NCBI GenBank assembly: GCA_033816765.1
Contig: CM066291.1
Span: 3,286,001-3,350,000, forward strand
Source of the DNA: Nothopassalora personata
Lineage: Eukaryota > Ascomycota > Dothideomycetes > Mycosphaerellales > Mycosphaerellaceae
Length of the DNA: 64,000 nucleotides
Reading direction: 5' to 3'
Shown in pieces: positions 41,801-52,586 of this stretch. The notes beneath the pieces are model-generated. The model had not been told where the DNA came from, did no database searches, and saw only the letters and a list, made by a program, of their open reading frames with translations. Positions within the stretch are counted from its first letter, which is position 1, and each line of letters opens with the position of its first letter. The translations under genes and the position numbers were made by a program.

Positions 41801-41891
41801 TTACTAAAGCCGGATTTAATAAAATTAGTAAGGTTCTCGTACTATCTCGGAGGAACCTCGGACTTTAATTTACCGGTCCCGGGACCGGTAA
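38870..41891 (+). pseudogene. ORF1 of the 11.5 kb element: gag and protease, RIPed
   Basis: One frame runs from about 38.9 kb to the TAA inside palindrome 2, interrupted mostly by RIP-type TAG. It holds a capsid-like block (GAKNPFFNSTNATKF, RFSDLID, RRAFLLEFLRFNTYLILGS), a mutated zinc knuckle at about 40035-40086 (SCYYNYSSSKH..ASNC), a long basic linker, and the protease active-site block (CLINKGSEVNIIG) at about 41375-41415. The start is not certain. Gag and protease in one frame separate from pol is an unusual but known arrangement. Confidence 0.75.
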
Positions 41892-41893
41892 AT
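41868..41893. repeat. 26 bp palindrome, copy 2 (ORF1 end)
   Basis: ATTTACCGGTCCC followed by its exact reverse complement. In the gag-protease frame it reads I-Y-R-S-R-D-R-stop, with TAA at 41889-41891. It contains no CA or TG, so RIP cannot touch it. Confidence 0.95.
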
Positions 41894-44800
41894 AGCTATA
41901 GTGAGGAAAACGGATACGACTACGACACGACGCATCTATAGGAACCCGGCAAGGCTCTAACGCCTAGCAACTATTTAGCTTACTTATTAGGATTGCTTAG
42001 GAGTGCTAGAATAAAGGAACGAGTTATAGAAATTGGAATAGGCGCGTTTAAGGGAGATTCTATTACTAACGTTTATTTAGTTTAAGGGAATTAGCCCTCC
42101 GAGATCTTAAGGCAATCTACATTAAATGCTTAGGCACGGAAGTAATACGTAGGCTAATATATAGCTAACATTAGGATGCCGTAGGTCTTTACGATATATA
42201 AGCGTAAGGCGGATAAGAAGAAGCTAGTAGACGCGAGCGTTTACGAGCGCCTAGAATTACGAGTTAAGGAAGATATAGAATAGAAGCGTAGAGCGATATA
42301 CCTAGAGTCTAAGATGCCTAAAGAACAAGGTCCGTTTAACGGGAAGTACTTAACTAAGAAATTCTCAAGTATTAAGCGAGGTAGCCGGATTACTCTAGAA
42401 CGGCTTACCTTAATTAAGGTTAGCATTAAGCTATTGCTAATAGAAAGGGCCTTATTCGATAAGATGCTCTACTACCGGGAGGCAGTCCTCGCTTAGGATT
42501 TTATTTATATAAGGTAAATTAGGTACGACGTTATACTACCTTAGAAGATTAACACGGTTCCTTATAGGCTATAGTAGGCACGCCCTATCTGGTTACACCT
42601 AAGTCTTAGGGCAATTATTAAGCGCATAATTAGAGCCCGGATTAAGAACAACATCCTAGAATACTTATAAGGGGCATATTCTAATAGCTAGTTCCTAGTC
42701 GTAAAGAAGGTTAATACCTCTAGAAGCGATGTACTATATCGGTTAATTAACTTAGCTATGCTTCTAAATAAGGTTACTATACGCGATACTAACATTCCAC
42801 CGGACACGGATAGCTTCTTAGAGGATTTTGCCGGGTACCGAGTCGCTTCACTTATAGACCTGTTTTTAGGTTATAATTAGATCACTTTAGATAAGTCCTA
42901 CCGGGACTTAATAGCCTTTATAACCCCTCTTAGCCTAGTACGTAACACGACTCTACCTTAAGGAGCTACTAATTTAGTTGCCTAGTTCGTACGTACGGTA
43001 ATAAAGATTCTACTTAATTATATCTCGCATCGAGCGAAGCCGTTTCTCGATAATATCGGTATTAAGGGACTAACTAAGGACTATAGAAATGCCGAAGTAG
43101 AGCCTAGGTTAAGGAAATAGGTCGTTAAGCATATCGTTTCCCTAGATCTAGTTCTTACTAACCTAGAGAGAGCTAGTACGGTAGTTACTAGAGGCAAATC
43201 CTAATAGTTATACGAAAAGCTTAAGATTGTTAGGTACGTTACTAGCCCGGATAGTCGTTAGCCTAACCTAAAGGTTGTAGCTAAGATCCTAGATTAGCCT
43301 ACGCCTACCTATATTAAGGAGGTCCGCACCTATGTAGGGCTGTGTATGTACTTCCGGATATAGATCCCCTAGTTCGTTATTATCGCTCGACCAATGTATA
43401 AGCTACTAAAGAAGGACGCCGAGTTCACCTAGATAGAAAATAAGCAGTTCTCGAAAGAAGAGGTTACTAGATATCTTATATAGGCTCTAGCCTTAGTTAC
43501 CCTCTACTACTTACCTAGTGCTAGGTCTATCTTTATCTTAGTTAATACTAGCGGTACTAGATAGGGATGTATCGTTTCTTAAGAATTAATAAACAGTACC
43601 CGACGGCGTTACCTAGTGCGGTATAAGAGTGGAATCTAGAACGCGTTAGAATCTAGATATAATACTAGTAAGCGGGAATGCCTTAGGGTCCTTAAGGGGC
43701 TTAAAAAGATCTAGAGATATATTACTAGCGTTAATTTTATCCTTAAGGTTAATACTAAGACACTTGTATAGTAGCTTAACCGGCCGGCTTCGGACCTACC
43801 TAACTCGGCAATAGCCCGGTAGGTCGTATAGATTAGGCTATTTACGTTTAAAGTGAAGCACGTTACGGGGACTAGGCACGCTAGCCTAGATGCCCTATCT
43901 CGTAGGCCCTCTACACCTTAGGAACCTAAAGAAGCTAACGAAGACAAAGTTAACCGGATAATTAATAATAAGCTATTCGGGTACCCGGAGCCGGTCGACA
44001 CCTATCTAGTTAAAATCTAGAAAACACGACATCTCGGGAACTAATATTCTAAGAGCTCTTAGTAACTTGCTTAGGTTATAGAAACTAGGACCCGGCCCGA
44101 TAGTATTACCCGTACTAAGTATCGGCAGCTAGTAAAGAAGAGCGTTAAGTTCTTTATCCGGGACTAATTACTATTCTTCTAGAAGCGCCGAGGAGCACCG
44201 TTATAACTTATAATTAACGATAATAAGGCTTAGAAGGAGATCGTTATAGAATGCTATAAGAGACACGGTTATCGTAGCGCTAAGGTCGTATATAACCTTA
44301 TTTCCGATTAGTATTACTAGGACGGGTGCTTCGCCGATGTCTCTACGTAGGTTCGAAGTTATGCTCCTTATAGGTTTCGCGAAGGCAACTAGCGCGCTAG
44401 TAAGCTTCACTTATCGAGCCCTTAGGTTATTAGTAAGAAGTAGTACTCGGACCCCGTATAGGTGCATAAAAATAGATACCTCCTAGTTACGCGCGAAGTA
44501 CTTAGTAACTAGATCGAGGCTAGAGTAACGGGGGTACCTCCTAGCTCTAAGACGGTTACTAAGTTTCTATACGAAGATGTCTTCTATAGGCACGGCTACT
44601 ATACTAAAATTGTACTTAATAACGCTACGGTTTATACGGCTAAGGTTAAGCGCTTACTCGTAGGACTTAGTATTCGAAGGATCCGAATATTACCGTACTA
44701 TCCGTAATCTAATGCTCCGGTCGAAGTTAGATACCGTCCGATTCTTATAGCGTTAGTAAAGCTTATAAGGAACACATACCGCGGATAGGAGTAATAGGTA

Positions 44801-45721
44801 CCCGCTATATTATAGGCTAATAGGACTACGACCTGTCGTACTACTAGAATAACGCTAGCTTAGGTCCTATATAGCTATCGCACGATTCTACCAATTAAGG
44901 TTAAGTACCCGACGTAGGCTAATTATTAATAGGGATTAGTTAGGACGACTAAGGACCTACTTACTATACGTGCGCGTTAACTCTAGGCTCGAGACCTTAG
45001 TTTAGAAGAGCTATATGCTCGAAGGAAGCGACTAAGAGAACTTAGTAAGGACTACTTTAATTCTTACCGGAATATTAACTTTATTAGTTTCTAGAAGGGC
45101 GACCTTATTATAAGGTTCGATAAGCTATATAAGGATAACTTCTTACGTAAGTTCGGTTACCGATAGTAAGGTCTATATCGGGTGTCTAGTGTTTCTAGGG
45201 AGTTTAGTACCTATATTCTTAAGGAACTTAATAGCACGCTAATAAAGGGTGTTTAGGCACGAGAAAACCTTAAGCTAGTTCTAGAGCTTCGTCCGGATAA
45301 CATAGGAGTACTAGGCTTAGATAATAGGATCGATCTCGTAATAGGGGAGGGAGAAGTCGCTAATAGCGTCGCTAATAGCGAAGATAGTAGTAATACGAAC
45401 GAGATCGAGCCTATCGCCGACAAAGACGTACTACCTATAGGAGTTAACGAAAGGGGATCGGATCCTAAACCGGAATCTAAGAAGCTATAGGTTAGGCCTT
45501 ATAACCTTTCTATAGCTAAAATTTTACAGTTTAGTAGGATCGAGGCTAAGAACTAAGTAGTTAGTAATAGCGTACGGAGTTTACTTCCCTTAGGTATGTA
45601 TTACGCATGCTCTTTAGTTTATTAAGCTAATTCGGTTATCTAGACTTTACTTTATAGGGTGTTCTTACCTTAGTTAGACCTTAGTTAGTAGAGTTATATT
45701 TACCGGTCCCGGGACCGGTAA
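41894..45721 (+). pseudogene. ORF2 of the 11.5 kb element: RT, RNase H, integrase, RIPed
   Basis: In a frame different from ORF1. RT blocks are FLVVKKVNTSRSDVLYRLIN (about 42.7 kb), LFLGYNQITLD and KPFLDNIGIKG (about 43.05 kb, the catalytic DD region with the second Asp changed to Asn). The connection and RNase H region follows (YVGLCMYFRIQIP, NTSGTRQGC, SKRECLRVLKGLKK, HVTGTRHASLDALSRR). Integrase follows from about 44.1 kb, with a HHCC-like part (RHGYRSAKVVYNLIS) and a core with HKNRYLLVTREVLSNQIEAR and FLYEDVFYRHGYYTK. The order RT-RH-IN places it in Ty3/gypsy. RIP stops make it inactive. No chromodomain recognised. Confidence 0.85.
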
Positions 45722-45723
45722 AT
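45698..45723. repeat. 26 bp palindrome, copy 3 (ORF2 end)
   Basis: Identical to copy 2. In the integrase frame it again reads I-Y-R-S-R-D-R-stop, with TAA at 45719-45721. Confidence 0.95.
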
Positions 45724-46290
45724 CGGATTACGTAATAGCGTAGTATGCCCCTACCGAATGCTTACCTAGGTAGTTACTAGCACTAGTTTTCGGTTACATG
45801 TAAGGTTATCGGACCTTTAGTATAACCTTAATAGTACTGCTCTTACTACTTATAAGACCGGTCTCGGCGCTACTACCTTATAACGGTTATAGGGACATAC
45901 GCTAAGAGGCATACTTAAGCGTAGCTCTCTACCTACTACTTCCTCTCTTTTTCTTTAAATACTAGCATATCCTTACCGATAACGAACTATTAACACATCT
46001 ATCTAGTACTACTATATACATTAGACGGTTCTTTAGCCTCTCTCTCTTTACGATCTTAACCTTCTTTAAAGCCCCTACTCCGATACTAAGCTTTTAAAGC
46101 TTACTAATACTCTAGAGTAGTACTACGAGATAGCTAGCTCTTACGATCTTACTACTAGCGAATCCTAGTTATTATAGCTTTAGCTAGTCCTTCGTTACGC
46201 CCCGCTAGCTCGAGTATAGCGCTTACTAGTACTATTACTAGGCTTACCCGCCTACCTTAGACCTTGTTCGAGTCCCTTCGCCTACCGGAC

Positions 46291-49088
46291 AACGTTAAGT
46301 ATATCCTTACTAATACGAACACGCCGAAGTCCGCCGCTAATGTTATGTTCCGAGAGCTTAGTCCTTAGAAGCGGGTTAAGGTGTAAAAGAACTTCTATAA
46401 GGGCTTCGAGAAGGTATTTGAAGACTACTCCGTCTAGGTTAACCTATTTTTCGAGGAAGTTAAGAGCGGTATAGGTAAGAGCTACTAGGATAAATTCCTT
46501 AGTAATAAGAAGCTCGACGTCTTATTTCCTATCGTCGGTAAGATTCGTAAGACCGGTTTAGAGATTCGTAATTATAAGAAGACTCTTCGAGCTACGCTTA
46601 CCCGCTACTAGCTATAGTAGATAGATAATAAGATTCTTAATCGACGCGTTATCTCCGAGCTTTATAGTACTAATAGCGGGCGCCGCTAGTTTACGGCCTT
46701 TATTAATAAGTACCTAGACTATAGTAGGGCTATTAGTAGAATTTAGAGGGCATTAATTTAGCGTATAAGGATCGGCCGTAAGGGCATAGATCGTAAGCAA
46801 ATTCTAGAGCCTAGTAATCTTACCCGGCGCGATAGGGAGGCTAAAGTACGTAGTATTAATCCGTAGTCGGCTAAGAGTAGGGAGATTATTAGAAGACACC
46901 GCCTAGCCGTCTATAAGGATAGCCTTCTATACTTTATAGAAGGTACTATTACTAAGAAATACGCGTCCCTAGAGGATAGCATAGATTAACCTAGACCATC
47001 TAGCTAGTAATAGCCTTAGCTACGTTAGCTACTACCGGATAGTAAAGGTAAAGGACGTGTAAAGAGTACTACGCTAACTCTACTACTAGCCTCTACCTAG
47101 CCTATAGTCCTATCGAGAGGCGGTCGTAAGTCGAGTCGACTTAAGTAGCTCCGTATAGGCGAGAGTATAGGTAAGGGTATAACTACGCCTACTCGATCCT
47201 CGCCTAACCGAACGCTAGACGGCGTACCTATACGCGAGGGCAGTCCGCTAGGTACACCGGTTAGCACCCTACGATCTACTCCGGCCCTAACTAAGAATAG
47301 TAATCCGATACTTACTATGTTACCTTCGGCTATAATTAGGGATGTATTAGTCTTTAAGGATTAGATCCTATAGGAAGACGAGGCCCTCCGGATTAAGCGC
47401 GCTAACTGTACCTATAATAAGCGGTACTATAGCGTTAAGTTTAGAAACTCGATTAATGTAGATAGCATTAACTAGCTACCTAAGTACCGGATAGCGGGCC
47501 TTAAGATGCTCGAACATGCTGTCTCGTAGGTTCTTAAGAGGGATAGTAAGGTTAGCGCTATAATGTGCGATTAGTATATTCGAGATTTCTACTATAAGGC
47601 CCTCTACTTCGTTATAAATTCCGGTATTACCGCTAATACCCTATATAAGCGTACGCTTAAGGTCTAAGACTAGCTCTTTAAAGGTAAGAGTTTTTTAGCT
47701 ATTAAGGTGAAGAATAGGTCGTAGTTTCGCCCTAATAAGCGTAGTTAGAAGACTATTAACCCGCTTAGCTACCTCCGCGTTCGAGGTAAAGTCGGTACTA
47801 CGAGTAGTATCGTTACGTATACTAACTATAACTAGATCCTCGACAAATTCGGCATTAATAAAGCTAACTAAGCCGATCTTAATAGTACCGGTACCTACAT
47901 TAATAGTAACATACTATACTAGTATAATAACGCTAAACTAGCGCCGCGGGTTAAAACAGTTAGAGAGATACTACGTCGAGAATTCGACGTATACCGATAG
48001 TACCTACGAGAGTTAAATAAGGTTAGTAACGGCGGCGTCTACTAGAACATGTAGTATTCTCTAAGCTAATAGATTATACGATAAGACCCCGGGCTATAGC
48101 TCTTATAAGTAGCGCTACACCCTTAACACTATACTCGGTTTATCTCCTTCCCTAGGCCTACGATTTTTAGCTTTAATAGGGCTTATTAGGGGGGTAACGC
48201 GAACACTATAGTGTAGTATACTAGGGTCGACTTAAACCTCGAAATTAAAAACTACTAGACTAGTAACCGGCTTAATATACTATACTCTCTTAACTTAGAG
48301 GGCACTAGTAGGCCGGAGTTTTTACACGGTTTTATAAGTAAGAGAATGCTATAGAGTTTATCTAGTAGTGCCGGACTAACGACTATATAGAAGACGGCCG
48401 ATTTAAGCGTTTCTTCTCGGTTAGGGTTTAGAATTACCTAAGTAAGAACAGCATTAGCTAGTTTAGAGAGGATCTAAGCGCTAGGCAAATGTAGGTAACT
48501 ACTATAGGCGTTCTAATAAGGTAGACCGTACATAAGAAGACGCTACGTTAGATTAACCCTTACTTTATCGAGATCCGCGACGATAACTATCTTAAACTCT
48601 AGAGAAGCTAGAGCATATACTAGGTAATAGACCTCTATTGTAACTTTAAGACGCTAAGCAAAAGCGCTATAGGGTTTAAGTATCGACGCCTAGTACCTAG
48701 CTATCCTTTCCCTACGGCCGTATACCTTAGTAGTATTAGCCCTCTATCCGATGCCCTAGCGGGTTTAAAGTCTTAGAACGATAATGAAGTTATCCTTAAT
48801 GCTAGAAGGTAACTTAATGCTACGGTCCGCCTAGACTCGGAGCTCTTCTATAAGAAGATGCATAATTAGCGCGTCCGAGCTATAAAACTAATAGATAAGT
48901 AGCTTAGCTTAGTTACTACTCTCGAGTAGATGTGCTTTATAATCGAAGGGCGCGATAAGAGCTTCTTCCGTAACTACTATAGGAACTTTACTAGCTAGCT
49001 ACTTAGGGACGCGTCTAATAAGACTAGTATTAGCTACGATAACGAGTAGGTCTAGATAAAGGAGTTATGTAAGAATAAGTGGAACTAA
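46291..49088 (+). pseudogene. ORF3 of the 11.5 kb element, unknown protein, RIPed
   Basis: About 930 codons in a third frame, with one frameshift near 48.43 kb and RIP-type TAGs. An N-terminal domain reads GFEKVFEDYSV, NLFFEEVKSGIGKSY, KLDVLFPIVGKIRKTGLEIR, ILNRRVISELYSTNSGRR and FTAFINKYLDYSRAI. A linker rich in Ser, Pro and Thr follows. A second domain reads FRNSINVDSINQLPKYRIAG, FYYKALYFVINSGITANTLY, NPLSYLRVRGKVGTTSSIV, NQILDKFGINKAN and PTIFSFNRAY. No membrane segments or known domain recognised, so it does not look like an envelope protein. It lies downstream of integrase, where extra genes of gypsy elements usually sit. Confidence 0.6.
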
Positions 49089-49607
49089 GTAGTTAGTACG
49101 GGTTTATAGGTTCCTAGTTTCTAGTTAATTTTCCGGCTATAGCTATAGCCTATAGGTACTAGTTTCTAGTTCTAGTTCTAGTTAATGCTTTAGGTACGGA
49201 TGCTTATAGTCCTTAGATCTTACTTGTTTCTTATAGTTACTTATCTTCCCTTAACTAACTTTCTAGCTACGCGATAGACTCATCCTTAGATTTATTAGGT
49301 TACTAGTACTAACACTTACTTGTTTTATGAATAGCGTCCGCATTATTCGACTATCTAGCCTATTCAATTAATGCTAACATAGCGCGAGTCGCGGTTATTA
49401 AAGTTACTATTACGGTCTATGTTAGAAGAATCCTTCTAATCTTTATAAACTGTCGCTAGTAGGCCCTAGGATTGCCTAACATCTTATATGTTAAGCTAAA
49501 TAGTAGGGTAAGCTATTATACTACTATAAAACCACCTTAGCTTATAGCGACTAACTACGCTACCTATAGTACCCGGGCTTACTACTTTAGAACCTAAGGA
49601 CAGGTTT

Positions 49608-49623
49608 GTAATAGGGGAGGATA
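49608..49623 (+). promoter_or_regulatory. Polypurine tract of the 11.5 kb element
   Basis: GTAATAGGGGAGGATA directly before the 3' LTR supports the plus orientation of this element. Confidence 0.6.
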
Positions 49624-49756
49624 TATTAACGACTAATAGGTTATGTTAACCTTAGGTTTAGCGGGTGTCCCTTAGGTCTAACTTACCTAAATTTCATTTA
49701 GTTTTAATTAGACATTTAGGTAAGCTAGTAGGACCTAGTATAGCTATTAAGATATA
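49624..49756 (+). repeat. 3' LTR of the 11.5 kb element
   Basis: 133 bp, TATTAACGACTAATAGG to AAGATATA. Confidence 0.75.
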
Positions 49757-51554
49757 CTTAACTCTAAGATGTTAGTATTCTTTAATAGTATATTACTTCT
49801 ATTACTTCTAGTAACTTTATAACCCGGCGGCCCTACGCTAGTATCTATCTCGGTCGAAGGTAGTTCTTAATTCCTTCTATTCGGCGTAAGCTCGAATGTA
49901 TTAAGCTGTTTCCTTACCTTATCTACTATCGTCCGCTATCGATACGTAGGCTAAATGTCGATAACGCAATCGTATTCCCTAAATATAAGTACTCCTCTTC
50001 TCTAGTCGATTACTAGATTATACTTTCTTAACTAAGGTATACCTAATACTATATTATAACTAGCTATATTAGTAATATCTAAGGTAATATTCTTATAGTG
50101 CTATTAGATAGCTAGTAGCAATAGTATCGTCTCCTATTCTACGCTAGGTAACGATAGTCCGTCTACCGTAATTAACTCGTAACCCTATTTCTTCTTTAGG
50201 GTAGCTAACCCGTTTCTTCTTACGAAAGACTCGGAGATAAAATTCCCCGCTCCTTCTAAGTCGATTATAATACTAGTCTTATGTCCGTTAACGATTGCTT
50301 ATATCTAGAAAACTGTATTTAATGTCGATACGTAAGCCTAAGTGTTATATAACTCCCTTTAGTCGCTTTTTCCTAGGGAGCTAATCCTTTTCCCGAATAG
50401 TATATAGTTCACTATACTTCGTGCCTAGAGGCTTCGGCTAGAACCTATAGCCCGTTGCCCTATATCTACACTTATAGTCTATTACGTTCCTAGATCTTCT
50501 ACGATTCTAAGTAGAGAGCCCGTACGCACTATACTACTATTCGTAGTTCGTTTAAGACGAAAGTTCCTACCGGTATTAGGTATCCGGTATCTGTTATTTG
50601 GCTTCCTATAGATAGTCGTTCGATAACCGCTTTAGCTAAGTTCTTAGTATTGTTTATAGTTAGGTAGCTCTATACTATACCCCTTATTATATTGAGTGTC
50701 TTATCGAATTTATTAGGGTTTAGGTATCGTTTCCCTAAGAACTTTAGTAGGAATTCTTCGTGCCTTCGTTAGAGGTAGATAATTAACTTATAGAGTTTCC
50801 TTAGCGCGTCTACCGTAAACGTATATACTTCGTTTTCGTCGTCCGTATTACTCTCTTCTTCCTCGGATAAGTCCTCGCTTAACTCTTCCGGTACGTAATC
50901 TTCTTCGATAGTGTCTAGTTCGTTTATTTGTTATTCTAGTACTAGTAACTAGCGTCCGTTCTATTCTAGATCCTAGTTTTCTTTATTATCGTTATCAAAG
51001 CAAGATTTGTCTATATCTACTTCCTAGAGCTTATTTCGTCCGTGTTAAGCTCCTAGGGTTCCTACTAGTTGTCGTAGCTAGTACCCTACGCCTAACTTAG
51101 CGTCGTAGTAGGTTTAATACGAGTCCTAGTAATAGAATCGCTAATAAAGGCTTCCGTAACTATATCGAGATTCCCTCTCGACTTTATAGTTAACTCCTCG
51201 TACTATTATACTAAATAATTTAATAGTCTTTAATTGTTAGGCATTTAGTAGTAGTATATATTATCGAATATAGTATCCTCCTCGTTCTTATAAGGAGTCT
51301 AGGAGAGGCATCGTAACCCGGTTACTATCCTTCTCTTCTACTCTCTAGGGATAGTTAAATTGTCGGGGTCTAACACTACTCCTAGATTTATCTACCTTTA
51401 GTTGCATTATATTAAATTGCTCGCGGCGTACTATATTCTTACCGCGGTAATCCCGCGCTATATAGCCTTCTTTACTATAGGCGTAGTATATAAGTTTTCC
51501 TTTTCCTTTAAAGGGCTTTCCGTAGCCCCTACTCTTATCGATCCTCCGTCCTCG
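49757..51554 (-). mobile_element. Truncated gag/protease fragment of the chromovirus family
   Basis: About 1.8 kb that aligns by eye along its length to 56167-57968 of the neighbouring chromovirus, with many TG/TA and CA/TA differences. It is cut on the left by the 3' LTR of the 11.5 kb element and on the right by an LTR starting TGTTATGTCTCG. Minus orientation, RIPed. Confidence 0.85.
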
Positions 51555-51937
51555 TGTTATGTCTCGTTCTAGGGCTAGTCTTAAAGGAGAGATAAGTTAA
51601 GTTACGTAGCGGTATTCTTTAGAGAGGCTAAAGTAAGCTAAGCGAAGATAAATAATAGGAATAAGAGTTGTATTCCAATTAGTAAGATAGTAACATAAGT
51701 TGAACGTATCGAAACTATAAGGGTTCTTAGCGTTCCTAAATATAAAGGAGATTTACGGCGTACAGCCTATAGCTTAGTATAATTACCTTAATTAGTCCTA
51801 CTAAGCACACTAATCACACTAATTAGTCCGTAAAGTCATTAGTGTTACGTGCGTCTAGATAATTAGTATTACGTGTATCTAAGTAATTAGTATTACGTGT
51901 ATCCGGTCGGGGCTGCTGTTTAGACTAAACCGTAACA
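51555..51937 (-). repeat. 3' LTR of the chromovirus
   Basis: TGTTATGTCTCG to AAACCGTAACA on plus. Contains three tandem units of AGTAATTAGTATTACGTGTATC type at about 51840-51900. Confidence 0.85.
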
Positions 51938-52028
51938 CTATCCCCCTTCTAGCCTAGCTTAGTCCCTTAAGCTTACTTATAACGAACGGTATCCTCTATA
52001 TATTCGCGTATAGCTTCTTTCTTTTGCG

Positions 52029-52586
52029 ATGCCTATCTACTAACGCCCTTTTAGCACTATCCGTCGCCGCCGTCTCTACGAGTTCGTTAAATCCGCGGGA
52101 GAAGTTATAGTTAAGAAATGCTTAACGTACAAAAAGCATAGTCGCGTATATAAGGTGCACATTCGTTCCGGGAAGTGTAGTAAGTGTCTTCGTTGCGGCT
52201 AAAGGTACGATATAAGAGTAACTTAGTCGGAGTTTAAGAGGTTAGTAGAGGAGAAGGCTCGTCTTCGTTAGAAAATCTAGGAGTCTCGGTCCGCTTAGGA
52301 GGAGGCGATACGGGTTTATAAGAAGGCTCTCGAGGACCTAAAGATTGCTCGCGCGCGTAAGGAGCGCTTACGCTAGTAGATAGATCTAGTAGATCGTCGC
52401 GCCAAGGAGGCAATTTCCGTTAAGGAAAGGGAGATCGAGGAGTAGGAGATAGAAGAGGCTTCTTTACTTCCTTCGGATATCCCTTGTAAGGGTCTAGCTC
52501 TCAACTTGTTACTAGGCACATAGGGTGCTATTAAGGGTCTCGGTAACGAGTTCTAGGAGGTACCCAAACTACTCCCCGCGGGTTAA
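52029..52586 (+). pseudogene. Antisense Cys-rich coiled-coil ORF of the chromovirus
   Basis: Plus-strand frame from the ATG at 52029 to the TAA at 52584, about 185 codons with RIP-type TAG/TAA. It holds a Cys cluster (VKKCLTYKKHSRVYKVHI, then SGKCSKCLRCG) followed by a charged coiled coil (FKRLVEEKARLR, KKALEDLKIARARKERLR). It overlaps nothing on minus except the very end of pol. Same size, position and layout as 32353-32907, though the sequences are only distantly alike. Confidence 0.6.

Larger units (their letters stand above)
38241..49756 (+). mobile_element. 11.5 kb three-ORF Ty3/gypsy element with palindromic ORF separators
   Basis: Short direct repeats of 133-134 bp (38241-38374 and 49624-49756) act as LTRs, the second preceded by a purine tract (AATAGGGGAGGATA). 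Between them lie, in order on plus: a leader, ORF1 (gag and protease, frame ending at 41891), ORF2 (RT, RNase H and integrase, ending at 45721) and ORF3 (46291-49088, unknown). A 26 bp palindrome occurs at 38510, 41868 and 45698, that is, in the leader and at the ends of ORF1 and ORF2. In the latter two it provides the last codons and an in-frame TAA. No matching target-site duplication was found; flanks differ (ACTAT against CTTAA), so an end may be rearranged. Everything is RIPed. Confidence 0.8.

Noticed and set aside
42241..42496. Short frames on both strands in the 11.5 kb element
   Set aside because: The plus frame is part of ORF2 between RIP stops and the minus one is its shadow.
46291..49088. 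ORF3 as an envelope gene
   Set aside because: No signal peptide, no membrane segment and no Cys pattern of a fusion protein visible.
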